Origin: an uncultured Chlamydiaceae bacterium
GTDB taxonomy: Bacteria > Chlamydiota > Chlamydiia > Chlamydiales > Chlamydiaceae
Length of the DNA stretch: 64,000 nt
NCBI GenBank assembly: GCA_937884635.1
Contig: CALGBW010000003.1
Coordinates: 1-64,000, forward strand
Reading direction: 5' to 3'
Shown here: positions 45,932 to 54,529 of the stretch, piece after piece
Layout of the letters: every line of letters begins with the position of its first letter
Position numbering within the stretch: the first letter of the stretch is position 1
Position numbers and translations under genes: made by a program
The notes under the pieces: model-generated
What the model saw: the letters and a program-made list of their open reading frames with translations, nothing else
Database searches by the model: none
What the model was told of the DNA's origin: nothing

Positions 45932-46681
45932 TTAGGAAAAGTATGCATCACCTTTAATGGCACACAACACAAGAAATAGCAGTCTATGACAAGACTCTTC
46001 GTCTGAATCAAATAAGTGTACATAACAAGAACAAGTCGGCCTTGTGGATGAACTAGCTACTACTAATTTCAGATCAGAGCATTGGGATCGAATTTGCTGC
46101 AACAAGCATTTTTTTGCTCTCGTCCCAGATACCCTACATACCCCAGATCCCAAACAAACACTGTAGAAAAATTGTTGTGACGGGTTACAGGCTGTAGAAA
46201 GATCCGTATCACATGACAAAGCACGCGCCTCTAGTGCTAAGGCTCTCATGTAACAAAAGATATCTGTTAGCTTTTTCTGAGCTTGCTCGCACTCAAAAAC
46301 AAGAGCTTCTCTAAGACCAGATATGGACAAAAATCGCCGACCTCTATTGGTTAAAGAAGAGCACGCCATTCCCAAAATAACCGGCCCATAGTTCCGCTTT
46401 AACTCCTGCAAATAAGTAATTAAATAGCAGGGAAGATCTTCCCTGCTAGCTTCGAAAGAAGCTAGAAAGCACCTACACACACCTGATAACCATCTAGGAC
46501 AGCGATAGACTAATTGACCTAAATGACATACCAGATCCTCATCCGGCTTAGGCCCCCATACCTGCTTAATACATCCCAATGCAGTCAAAACAGGCTGCAT
46601 AAAAACACCCTGACATTGGATGGCATGGAGATATTCTTCTCGTTCTACATTCGAACAACACTGTCTAACCGGCGCACACAT
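45932..46681 (-). CDS. Tandem Cys-rich family member 11 (short form)
   Basis: A 249-residue protein starting MCAPVRQCCSNVEREEYLHA, with AAAGGA upstream. CPRWL at 61-65 (RCPRWLSGVCRCF) and YGPVILGMAC at 98-107. It is the right-hand end of the array and the near twin of member 10. Fourteen or so Cys are spread along the chain. No signal peptide or membrane helix is obvious. Function unknown. Confidence 0.7.
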   Translation of the reverse strand: MCAPVRQCCSNVEREEYLHAIQCQGVFMQPVLTALGCIKQVWGPKPDEDLVCHLGQLVYRCPRWLSGVCRCFLASFEASREDLPCYLITYLQELKRNYGPVILGMACSSLTNRGRRFLSISGLREALVFECEQAQKKLTDIFCYMRALALEARALSCDTDLSTACNPSQQFFYSVCLGSGVCRVSGTRAKKCLLQQIRSQCSDLKLVVASSSTRPTCSCYVHLFDSDEESCHRLLFLVLCAIKGDAYFS

Positions 46682-46931
46682 ATTCCTTTATCCACTCTAG
46701 AACACTTAGTGCCAGAAGATTGTGGATACCCTTCCCTTATAAATCACCAATAAATTAAAATTTTTGATTCCATTCATGCGTTACCCAAGGAATATTCCTG
46801 AGGATAAGCTAAACTGCCCTCTACCTATGTAAGAATAGGAAACCACTCCTAAAACTCTTGAAAACAGACAAAAGAAAACTTATATTTTCCTATTCTTAGA
46901 CACTTTTGAACTAAGATCTGAGATCACTGAC

Positions 46932-47882
46932 ATGCTGAAAGTACTATTTTATGCAATGAACCTTGCCGGCCAAATCCTTTCTTCCCCAATCTATATCGTT
47001 CACGATGCATTAAATTTAGACCGCGAGTCGATCAGAGAACCCTCGAAAAAACCTTTTTCCTGTGAAGCCCAATATCTGTGGGTAGAAGACACTACCTTCG
47101 AAAATCTACCCGACCAAACTCTGGGCTATCAACAAATTGACACCTCTCTAGTATGCGCTCTTCCCCTTACCCAGCAATCAGGTTTATTACTCTCGACTGG
47201 GTTCATTAGTGCGGATATTCAATGGAAATCTAACGAGGTTTTAAATCAAGATGCCCCACATGCAGTGGGTGTATGGGCTTTTCAAGATAAATCCCGTTAC
47301 AACTATGCTCTGCTTTCTTTAGGAGCCTATACGTTATCCCTCAAGAACTGGCAGTGGTCCCTGATCTTTTCCGGCCTACTGGATCCCGAAAAACTCCAGG
47401 CTAGCTATGGGTTGTATCAAGCTGTTCTCTCTGGAAAATTCCATGCCTCTGATGAGCTCTCTGTTGTATTCGGTATGATCAATGAAGCAGGATTACACCA
47501 AGAAAAGGCTTGGCCTCTTCTCGGGCTATCCTATCGCCCGACAAGAAAGCTAACTTTCAACTGTATTTATCCTGTGAACTTCTCAATAGAATATCAGAGT
47601 ACACCTGTATGTGATTTTAGCCTTGAATACAAAATCACCCGATTCCGGAAGAGACTTCATGCTAACGCCTATTCTTTCTCAGAAGGAATTGTGGAGTACC
47701 ATGGAAGGGAGCTCGTCGGCAATATTAAGATGATCCCCTATCCAAATAGCTCCATAAAGTTTTTCATTGGAAGATCTATAGGTAATGACATTTCCATTGC
47801 AGATAGCCGCAATAAGAACCGGACCAGCCATCCGTTCCATTCCTCTTCCTGCATTGGTGGATCAGCTTTGCTTAGCTTTTAG
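46932..47882 (+). CDS. Putative outer-membrane beta-barrel protein (CT007 position)
   Basis: A 316-residue protein with a short hydrophobic N-terminus (MLKVLFYAMNLAGQILSSP) that may be a signal sequence, then alternating strands such as ALLSLGAYTLSLKNWQWSLIF and YRPTRKLTFNCIYPVNFSIE. It ends in Phe (GGSALLSF), the usual last residue of outer-membrane barrels. Location between the accessory block and the CT006/IncV-like genes suggests CT007. Its stop overlaps a short reverse frame at 47872-48033. Barrel prediction is by pattern only. Confidence 0.6.
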   Translation: MLKVLFYAMNLAGQILSSPIYIVHDALNLDRESIREPSKKPFSCEAQYLWVEDTTFENLPDQTLGYQQIDTSLVCALPLTQQSGLLLSTGFISADIQWKSNEVLNQDAPHAVGVWAFQDKSRYNYALLSLGAYTLSLKNWQWSLIFSGLLDPEKLQASYGLYQAVLSGKFHASDELSVVFGMINEAGLHQEKAWPLLGLSYRPTRKLTFNCIYPVNFSIEYQSTPVCDFSLEYKITRFRKRLHANAYSFSEGIVEYHGRELVGNIKMIPYPNSSIKFFIGRSIGNDISIADSRNKNRTSHPFHSSSCIGGSALLSF

Positions 47883-48033
47883 TAAAGAAACCTCCTAAAA
47901 GGTGATTAGTCTTAGGAATACGAGAAAAAACAAGTACCTTGAGCTGACACTCTGCGAACGAAACAAAGTAGAGACCATGCTGGGTTTGCATTCCTAGTGT
48001 GGTCATAATCTGTTCTTTCAGTTTTTGAGGAAG
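47872..48033 (-). pseudogene. Possible gene remnant at the island edge
   Basis: A minus-strand frame of 53 codons reads LPQKLKEQIMTTLGMQTQHG, then LYFVSFAECQLKVLVFSRIP, and ends at TAA 47872-47874; it follows a TAA with no proper start except an internal ATG. It looks more like the tail of a protein than noise, and lies directly beside the foreign island, so it could be the 3' end of a gene broken by insertion. Weak evidence. Confidence 0.3.
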
Positions 48034-48067
48034 TTACATCATTTTCATAAAGCCATACCATATTTTA

Positions 48068-50977
48068 TTATTTGAGCTTCAGGAAACCTTTCTTAAAAGC
48101 ATTCAAGTCACTCTTTTCATCGGTAATAAAGGTTTTTTCACCAACAGAAAATTTTATATTGACTTTTTTTTCTCTAACAAATACCCTCTTAACCGCGCCT
48201 TCACCGAACTTGCTGTGAATAACAATCATGCCCTCGATAAGCGTAGGCATCACGAATTCCTCCCCTTTTTCTGCCAGTTTCGGGGACGGAGAGGCAGTGC
48301 ACGACGTTTTCCTTCTCGTAACGAGAGAAGTAGCAGTCGCAACAGGCTTCTCCACTTTGACCATTGCCAGCTCTTCCGGCTCGGCCTCTGGTTTTGTGAT
48401 AGCTTCAGCAATCGTCATTGTGGCCTGCTGATTGTAAAACATCCTTTCATATTCCTCGCGCTTAATAACGGTATCCCAGCCTCCGATATTCTTGCCTTTA
48501 TGCTTGTCAATACCAGTGTAGGAAAGACTACTATCCTCATAGCGTTTGAAACTAAAAATAGCCTGATTCATCAGATTGGCATTGAATACACCAAGAGAGC
48601 AAAGCAGCTCGAAATCCTTCACATCAAGGCCTGTGACCTTCTTGAACAGGCCCGGCTCAAGCTGCGTGACGACATCTTTTAAGGACATCTCGCGGTAATC
48701 TGTCAGATACATGAAAATCGGAACACGGGTAGCGAATTTGATAAGCTTCTCCCGAATCTGCTTGCGCATAGATTTGTATTCTTTCTCTTCCTGCGTAAGC
48801 TCCTTCTTTTCCTTCAAAGTGAACTTTTCTTCGCCTTCCTTTTTTACCCTTTTCACAGCCTCTGACTTGTTGATGATTGTTCGAATATCCTGATTTAGGC
48901 TGCGGAATCCCTCGATGCTCATCAGCGCGTCCAGAGCATCCTTATTATTCAGAAGTCTTGTCAACGTGTCATTATCGACATTAACGAGCAGAGCGGACTC
49001 CCAACGACGCGCAAGGAGCGTGGCGGAAGTACCGGCCATAGCAATATCCAGCACGTCCTGCGCGGAGATCTGACGCATAGTACTACCGTCATAAGCGAGA
49101 ACGGGCAAGAAACTGATAAAGTCCGCCACCCTCTTTTCAGGATTGCTTTCATTGACATCCAAACAGCAAGAGTAATCGGAAACCTGACGGAGCGCTCGGT
49201 CAAGGGCAAAATCAAAAACATAGCATTCCTGCTTCATAATCACCTCTGAGCCGTTTTCCCCTCGAACCGCCCACGGAGACTGTGCGCGAAAGGCTGTCTG
49301 GAAATAGGTCTCAGGGGATTTCAGATTACGCAGCATGAACACACCAGTCCACGGCTTCACGGTAACCCCTGTGGTCAGCTTACCACAGGAAAGCGTGATA
49401 GTCTTTGTCTTGAGCGGGTCACCCATACTGCGCTGTACCGGCGCCAGTGCATCGAGACCAACACCGGCTTTCGTACCAGCGCAGACATTGATGGCATAAT
49501 CGTGATAGAAAGCGTTCTGTTTCTGGTCGAGCAAATTCTTCATGGCAAAGCAACTCGCTACATTCGGCAGGAACCACAGCGTATGTGTCAGTACGTTCAG
49601 AAGGCGCGTATCAGAATACGGCATCGGAGGCCGCTTGTCTTGTCCGAGCTTGAGTTCATCCATATTAGATGGCAGATAGGCGCCTCGAATCAGGTTGAGC
49701 CATTTTTGTACCTCGTTTTCATAGACAAAACGAGCAGTTTCCGGCTTATTCTTTTCCAAGAGCTTTGCCGAGAAAAACACGTTCAAGTCGAACTCATTGA
49801 ACTCACCCTGCATGGCAATCTGCCGGATGGCATCCGGAATTTTGTAGGTCATTAAGACCATTCTCGGCAACGACAAATAGGGATTTCTGGAGCCTACCCA
49901 ACTCTCCTTGGCACGCTGCTCATCGGAGTAGGTCCACGAGAAAATCTGTTCCTCAATGAACTCGCCGCTGTTCAGTGCACGGAAAGGCGTACCGGACAAG
50001 AATAGATAGTAGCTTGTAGTGATGGGAAGGAAAGTCTCATTGTAAGCATTATCGGCCTCGCTTTCCTTATATTTTTCCATATCGAAATCCGCTTCAGCCT
50101 CTTCATCAGGATTATCAAAGAGCTTCGCAGCGTTTTCACGCCATGCCCCAAAGTGGTATTCATCGAAAATAACAAGATCCCAGTTCGTGAAATGGATGAA
50201 TTCGTTTTTGGCCTTGATACCGCCGTTTTCACTTGTGCCGAGCAGATCCTGAAAAGAACCGAAAACAACAATCGGTTTTTTCTGATCAGCCATAGCATAT
50301 GCCTGATCCATATTGATGGACTGATTCCTCACGTCCTTGTTGGAGATAAACTGCCAGCCATCAAAATCTACATGAGAAACAAGGTCCTCGCGCCAAGAGG
50401 ACTCGACAGCTGGCTTGAAGGTCAGGACAAGGACCTTCTTGAATCCCATCCGCTTTGCCAGCTCATAAGAGGCAAAAGTTTTGCCAAAACGCATCTTTGC
50501 ATTCCACAGGAATTTAGGTGTGTGGGAAGGGGCTTCTTTTTTTACGTTCTTAAAATATCCTTCGGTACGCTGCACAGCACGCTGCTGTTCCGGACGCATT
50601 TTGAAGGTCCATGTGCGCTTGGTATCGGTGCGAATACCAGTTTTCAGCTCCAGCATAGCAACTTTGACATCAGCAACCGAGCAGTTATACCACTCGTTAT
50701 CACCCGAGATGTTCAGCTTGCGAAAACCTTTCCGCTCCAGAATGGCGTGCACATCGTGGTCCATGAAAACGGAGCCGTCCTCGGTCATGGCAGATTCGGT
50801 GTAGAGAATCTCATACGGCACATGGGATGCACCGATCTGCTCCTTGATGCGGGTCTCGACATTACGCTCGGTGTAGCCAACCTTCACATATCCCTTGTGG
50901 GACTGCACTCCGATGAGCCGGTAAACATAGATGGTGGGGGTAATAGCAGGACGCTGAGAGAAAAATTCTACTGCCAT
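48068..50977 (-). CDS. Helicase-nuclease: GIY-YIG/T5orf172 domain fused to a DEAD-type helicase
   Basis: A 969-residue protein. Residues 15-100 look like a GIY-YIG-fold T5orf172 nuclease domain (IYVYRLIG...GYVKVGYTERNVETRI...DNEWYNCS). A superfamily 2 helicase follows: a Walker A-like KMRFGKTFASYELAKR at 161-176, VLVLTFKPA, the DEYH box in DLVIFDEYHFGAW (272-275) and YYLFLSGTPFRALN near 330. A long C-terminal region has a charged linker rich in Glu/Lys. Four bases separate it from the methyltransferase upstream. It would act as the restriction or DNA-translocating subunit of a restriction-modification-like system. Base use is richer in G+C than in neighbours, which suggests transfer. Confidence 0.8.
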   Translation of the reverse strand: MAVEFFSQRPAITPTIYVYRLIGVQSHKGYVKVGYTERNVETRIKEQIGASHVPYEILYTESAMTEDGSVFMDHDVHAILERKGFRKLNISGDNEWYNCSVADVKVAMLELKTGIRTDTKRTWTFKMRPEQQRAVQRTEGYFKNVKKEAPSHTPKFLWNAKMRFGKTFASYELAKRMGFKKVLVLTFKPAVESSWREDLVSHVDFDGWQFISNKDVRNQSINMDQAYAMADQKKPIVVFGSFQDLLGTSENGGIKAKNEFIHFTNWDLVIFDEYHFGAWRENAAKLFDNPDEEAEADFDMEKYKESEADNAYNETFLPITTSYYLFLSGTPFRALNSGEFIEEQIFSWTYSDEQRAKESWVGSRNPYLSLPRMVLMTYKIPDAIRQIAMQGEFNEFDLNVFFSAKLLEKNKPETARFVYENEVQKWLNLIRGAYLPSNMDELKLGQDKRPPMPYSDTRLLNVLTHTLWFLPNVASCFAMKNLLDQKQNAFYHDYAINVCAGTKAGVGLDALAPVQRSMGDPLKTKTITLSCGKLTTGVTVKPWTGVFMLRNLKSPETYFQTAFRAQSPWAVRGENGSEVIMKQECYVFDFALDRALRQVSDYSCCLDVNESNPEKRVADFISFLPVLAYDGSTMRQISAQDVLDIAMAGTSATLLARRWESALLVNVDNDTLTRLLNNKDALDALMSIEGFRSLNQDIRTIINKSEAVKRVKKEGEEKFTLKEKKELTQEEKEYKSMRKQIREKLIKFATRVPIFMYLTDYREMSLKDVVTQLEPGLFKKVTGLDVKDFELLCSLGVFNANLMNQAIFSFKRYEDSSLSYTGIDKHKGKNIGGWDTVIKREEYERMFYNQQATMTIAEAITKPEAEPEELAMVKVEKPVATATSLVTRRKTSCTASPSPKLAEKGEEFVMPTLIEGMIVIHSKFGEGAVKRVFVREKKVNIKFSVGEKTFITDEKSDLNAFKKGFLKLK

Positions 50978-50980
50978 TAC

Positions 50981-52507
50981 TCATACCCCCCCATCCATAG
51001 GCTTGATCATTGCTTCAATAAATTCGATTTCTTTCACTGATAAGTCGTATTTTTTATAAAGCACTTCGTCCGTCCATGCTTTTGAAAAATCTTGTTTTGG
51101 AACAAATGCATACGATTCCTTTGATAAATTTATCGAAGATAATGATTGCAAAATCAAAAATCTGACAAATTTCGTTGAGAGATAATTATAGAAATTAGCA
51201 ACCACTTTCTTATTTGAATCAGAACAAGCAATGATATATGAGTCTGTACATACCTCACCCGGCTTCAGTAACGCCATTTTTGCTATTACTTTGTACATCC
51301 CATTCTTATCAGGCTCTCCAGCGTGTTCACTCGTTACACGGCTTATCATTATTTTATAAAGATTGATATCCTTCTTCCCAGACAGCACCTTTTTGCGATC
51401 TATATACCCAATTCCTTGACTGGAATATAGCGTTACCTTTGCGTTACTCTTTTGGGTATCACCGCGTTCGTTAGTTGAAATACCGAAAGGATTACGTGAA
51501 GAAAGAAGTGATACAATGCTGTCCTCATTTTTGCTGCGTACTTTTTTGATAATATCAACGGAATCATTATATCGAATGAAAACAGAATATTCGTTTAATT
51601 TACGAGAAACTGTAATCTCGCGTCCACCTATAATATTTGTGATTTGACATTCAGAGGACTTATCACGTTCCCACAAGAAATAACACACGCCACCACCCAA
51701 ACTTACTCCAGGGAAACAATCCTTAGCATTCTGGTAATCAACCAAACGGGTAATATGGGAATCCTGCAACATGTCACTTCGAAATCCGCCCAACCCCTTG
51801 CCACCGTTAAACCATCTTGATGGGATAATCATTGTTAAAAATCTTGGGTTCAATTTTTTGGCTTGGGTAACGAAAAAATTATATATGGGTTTTGCACTTT
51901 TCCCGTTGCCACCATCACTGAGTTGATAGGGCGGATTGGATATTATCACATCGAATTTCATATTAAAAATCTCCTCTGGCTTCCGGGAATGAATGATTTC
52001 ATAGGCATAGGTGTCTAAATCATTACTTCTGTCATATTCAGACTGTGTAGCACCACAATACTTGCATTTTCTGTTTTTCCAAGTGTGATTGATGTGCTTG
52101 AATCGAATATTCCCTTGGGCATCATCAAACAAGCTGACTGAAAACTCACTATTCGGGTATTTGGAGCAGTACACGCTGCGCCGGGAGAGAAGGCTCGTCA
52201 GCTCGGTAATGGCAATCCCAAAAAGCTGCTTATGAAAAATGTTGTCAATGCGCTCCTGCAGGTCTGGGAACTGCGGTTCAAGGCCGATAATCAGACGTTT
52301 TGCAATTTCCCGCAAAAATACGCCTGTCTTGCATGAAGGGTCAAGAAATGTAGTGTCCGGATTACGGAACAGTTCCTGCGGCAACATATCAAGCATCTGG
52401 TTAACTACTTCCGGCGGTGTAAACACCTCGTCGTTGCTGAGATTCGCAAGGCAGCTCAGCACATCAGGATTGTAAACCTGATCAAATAATCCATTAGCCA
52501 TTATCAC
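50981..52507 (-). CDS. N6-adenine DNA methyltransferase, Eco57I-like
   Basis: A 508-residue protein with SAM-binding motif I FLDPSCKTGVFL (54-65) and the catalytic motif IV NPPYQLSDGG (191-200) of N6-adenine methyltransferases. A CKYCGATQ half-finger lies at 148-155, and a C-terminal part likely serves target recognition. It methylates adenine, presumably protecting the host from the partner nuclease; specificity cannot be read. The start overlaps the preceding gene by 14 bases and its end is four bases before the helicase start, so translation is coupled. Several rare-in-chlamydia features (G+C-richer codons) indicate foreign origin. Confidence 0.85.
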   Translation of the reverse strand: MIMANGLFDQVYNPDVLSCLANLSNDEVFTPPEVVNQMLDMLPQELFRNPDTTFLDPSCKTGVFLREIAKRLIIGLEPQFPDLQERIDNIFHKQLFGIAITELTSLLSRRSVYCSKYPNSEFSVSLFDDAQGNIRFKHINHTWKNRKCKYCGATQSEYDRSNDLDTYAYEIIHSRKPEEIFNMKFDVIISNPPYQLSDGGNGKSAKPIYNFFVTQAKKLNPRFLTMIIPSRWFNGGKGLGGFRSDMLQDSHITRLVDYQNAKDCFPGVSLGGGVCYFLWERDKSSECQITNIIGGREITVSRKLNEYSVFIRYNDSVDIIKKVRSKNEDSIVSLLSSRNPFGISTNERGDTQKSNAKVTLYSSQGIGYIDRKKVLSGKKDINLYKIMISRVTSEHAGEPDKNGMYKVIAKMALLKPGEVCTDSYIIACSDSNKKVVANFYNYLSTKFVRFLILQSLSSINLSKESYAFVPKQDFSKAWTDEVLYKKYDLSVKEIEFIEAMIKPMDGGV

Positions 52508-53180
52508 TCAACCTTCTGTAATAGGTTATATACTGCTGAAGAAAAACGCCCTCCTCGTCGGGCTTAGCCTCCAGGCAACGGTTGAACAATGTCTGCTGCG
52601 CGTCCTGCTTTTTTGGTTCTTCGGCATTCACAAGCTCGGCAAAGGTGTAGTCCTTTCGCTGAATCCGGGCATCATTGAACGGGAAAGTCCATTCGGAGAA
52701 TACAATAGGCTCTGTAGTATCCTGTTGATTTTCATCCACACAAAACAGCGTTAGAGCGTTTCCGCAGACTATGTTCCGCTCAAGAATAAACCGAGCGGAT
52801 GCTTTCGTATCATCCGTACATTCCTTTTTGCAGACGTTCTTGTATTCCTCTTCCCATATCGCATACAGCCGGTTTCGGCAGGCCTGCGCGTTATCCGCGA
52901 GAATGTCCACGCCGTAAATACTGCCGAGAGCTAGCAAAGAATTGCGCTCCCAGTCATAAGGGCTTTTCCTATATTTCTTTTTTACGACGGCAAGCTTGCG
53001 GGATAATACCTCGGCAAGGAAATTTCCATCACCACACGCTGGTTCCAAAAACCGAGAATCTATCCGTTCGGCTTCCTGTTTCACCAGATCGCACATAGCT
53101 TTGACCTCACGCTCAGCGGTAAAGACCTCGCCATGGTCAGATACGCGCTGTCTGGATTTCACTTGTGTTAAAGCTGACAT
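52494..53180 (-). CDS. Methyltransferase-like subunit lacking a visible catalytic NPPY
   Basis: A 228-residue protein with motif I FLEPACGDGNFLAEVLSRK (44-62) and the following acidic turn IYGVDILADNAQACRNRLY typical of DNA methyltransferases, preceded by SDHGEVFTAEREV as in Type I/IIG N-6 methylases. No NPPY or DPPY motif IV is found before its stop. It could be an inactive partner or one half of a split enzyme acting with the next gene. Its stop overlaps the next start by 14 bases. Composition matches the rest of the island. Confidence 0.75.
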   Translation of the reverse strand: MSALTQVKSRQRVSDHGEVFTAEREVKAMCDLVKQEAERIDSRFLEPACGDGNFLAEVLSRKLAVVKKKYRKSPYDWERNSLLALGSIYGVDILADNAQACRNRLYAIWEEEYKNVCKKECTDDTKASARFILERNIVCGNALTLFCVDENQQDTTEPIVFSEWTFPFNDARIQRKDYTFAELVNAEEPKKQDAQQTLFNRCLEAKPDEEGVFLQQYITYYRRLSDNG

Positions 53181-53193
53181 AGATTATCCCTCC

Positions 53194-53427
53194 TTATCCC
53201 TCCGAAATGAGAACAAGCCACTTTTCCTCCAGCGAGACGGAGTCAATTTCGTGAGCGACACAGAACTCTTTGATTTTCTTCATAGTCGAGAGATTCGGTG
53301 TGGCGTGACCACATTCCCATCTGTTTACAGTAGAAAACGACACGTCCAGTTCATAGACAAATGCCTCCTGTGAAAGAAAGCAGCGCCGCCTGATCTGACG
53401 TAATTCCTCTGAAAAACTCATATTCAT
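53194..53427 (-). CDS. XRE-family helix-turn-helix regulator
   Basis: A 77-residue protein. The HTH is clear: LRQIRRRCFLSQEAFVYELD, then VSFSTVNRWECGHATPNLST, as in Cro/C1-type DNA-binding proteins. It is first in the island operon, 13 bases before the methyltransferase-like gene, and probably controls it like the controller (C) proteins of restriction-modification systems. Shine-Dalgarno GGGAGA lies four bases before the ATG at 53427. Confidence 0.85.
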   Translation of the reverse strand: MNMSFSEELRQIRRRCFLSQEAFVYELDVSFSTVNRWECGHATPNLSTMKKIKEFCVAHEIDSVSLEEKWLVLISEG

Positions 53428-53694
53428 CTATCTCCCATAAAAAGTCCTATAAAAGCTATAGCTTTGGCATAGCGTTCCTACATGAACAAACCTACGCCTT
53501 TTCAGAATTTTTCTAACTAGGCGCGAAAGACCGCTGAAAAGAAAAGTATGGTCAATAAGGTATTTATCGATCAGAACGAGATGTTTGACGGCATGAAAAC
53601 ACAGCATATCAAAATTATATAGAACTTCATCATTGAATTCGTGCTGCCGATTACAAAAAATGAAAAATCGGCGTAGCCGGTAAATGAATACCAA
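53428..53694 (-). CDS. Doubtful small reading frame upstream of the island
   Basis: An 88-codon frame (MVFIYRLRRFFIFCNRQHEF...) ending with TAG directly before the XRE start. It is basic and aromatic, with no domain. It overlaps the region where the island promoter must lie. It may be a remnant of a gene cut by the insertion, or chance. Confidence 0.25.
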   Translation of the reverse strand: MVFIYRLRRFFIFCNRQHEFNDEVLYNFDMLCFHAVKHLVLIDKYLIDHTFLFSGLSRLVRKILKRRRFVHVGTLCQSYSFYRTFYGR

Positions 53695-53817
53695 ACTACA
53701 CCAATATTTTTTCCGAGATTAAAAAAACCTAAGACATACCCTCTGATAAGACTAAGGGTAGTTTTCCATTTACGCTCGATAGCGCGCCTATATAAGGCTT
53801 CTTAAACGTATAAACTG
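53695..53817. other. Short spacer right of the island
   Basis: A 120-base AT-rich gap between the island's upstream frame and the CT006-like gene. No direct repeat matching the left side (47883-48067) was seen. Confidence 0.3.
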
Positions 53818-54282
53818 CTATACTGGATTTGGGAATGCCTCATGATGTAATTGCACTAGAGTCGAGCAGCAACCCAAAGCAGCACATAATCCAATTAAAC
53901 AATACACTGCGGCTGGTGAGACAAAGATCGTTACAAAGAGAGCAGAAATAACACAAACCGTCACCAATAAGGAGAAAAATGCCGCTAAAACATGAGACAA
54001 GAAGGCAATGACCCGAGACCCTTTTTTCTCTTGGACTGCAGCAAAAACGCCCTTTATTGGGAGGAAGACTGTTCCTGTTAAAGCAGTTAGAGGTACAGTC
54101 ACTAGTTTCAGTATACCTAAAGCAGCTGCTGCAACCACTTCAATAGTTAAAGCTGCCTGCTCATGCTGCCAAGCATAACTACGTAAACATCTGGCAGCAA
54201 ACCGCTCAGGAAATAGACTATTTAAAAAAATCTTACTCGCCCTATCACAACACTCGACCCAATCCACTCGAATCATAACCAC
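53818..54282 (-). CDS. CT006-like membrane protein (possible inclusion protein)
   Basis: A 154-residue protein with long hydrophobic segments: about 50-72 (VVAAAALGILKLVTVPLTAL) and a paired segment about 95-140 (FLSHVLAAFFSLLVTVCVIS, then LFVTIFVSPAAVYCLIGLCA). Two close hydrophobic segments with a tight turn are the bilobed pattern of chlamydial Inc proteins inserted in the inclusion membrane. Position between the CT007-like and IncV-like genes matches CT006. Cys are frequent (ECCDRASK, LGCCSTL). It is divergent from the IncV-like gene; a 250-base spacer holds both promoters. Confidence 0.65.
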   Translation of the reverse strand: MVMIRVDWVECCDRASKIFLNSLFPERFAARCLRSYAWQHEQAALTIEVVAAAALGILKLVTVPLTALTGTVFLPIKGVFAAVQEKKGSRVIAFLSHVLAAFFSLLVTVCVISALFVTIFVSPAAVYCLIGLCAALGCCSTLVQLHHEAFPNPV

Positions 54283-54529
54283 TCCCCCACGATATTCAGA
54301 AGAACTAGAGTTCTCCCATCCTCGTGTTACTAAACACGGAAGAGGTTACAGGAAAAGGGAAATATTGAAAAGGCACCCAATTAAAGCTCTTTTGTTAGGA
54401 AATGATTAACTTCTAGCTTCTCAATTTAGAGGGATTTTCTTCTTAATATGAAAAAATATTTATCAAGGGTTATAATTGGCTAGAACTTAGGTTTTTATTA
54501 AATTAATTGTTTTTACATCCAGGATTTTT

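Noticed and set aside
34489..46681. Possible CRISPR-like array because of regular repetition
   Set aside because: The repeated units are long protein-coding genes of unequal spacing, with no short direct repeats or spacers.
50153..51040. A 295-codon plus-strand frame inside the helicase gene
   Set aside because: It is antisense to a clearly coding helicase and nuclease domain; its translation has no domain or sensible composition.
47883..53817. Search for direct repeats or tRNA attachment site flanking the island
   Set aside because: No matching repeat, integrase or tRNA was found on either side, so the integration mechanism cannot be named.
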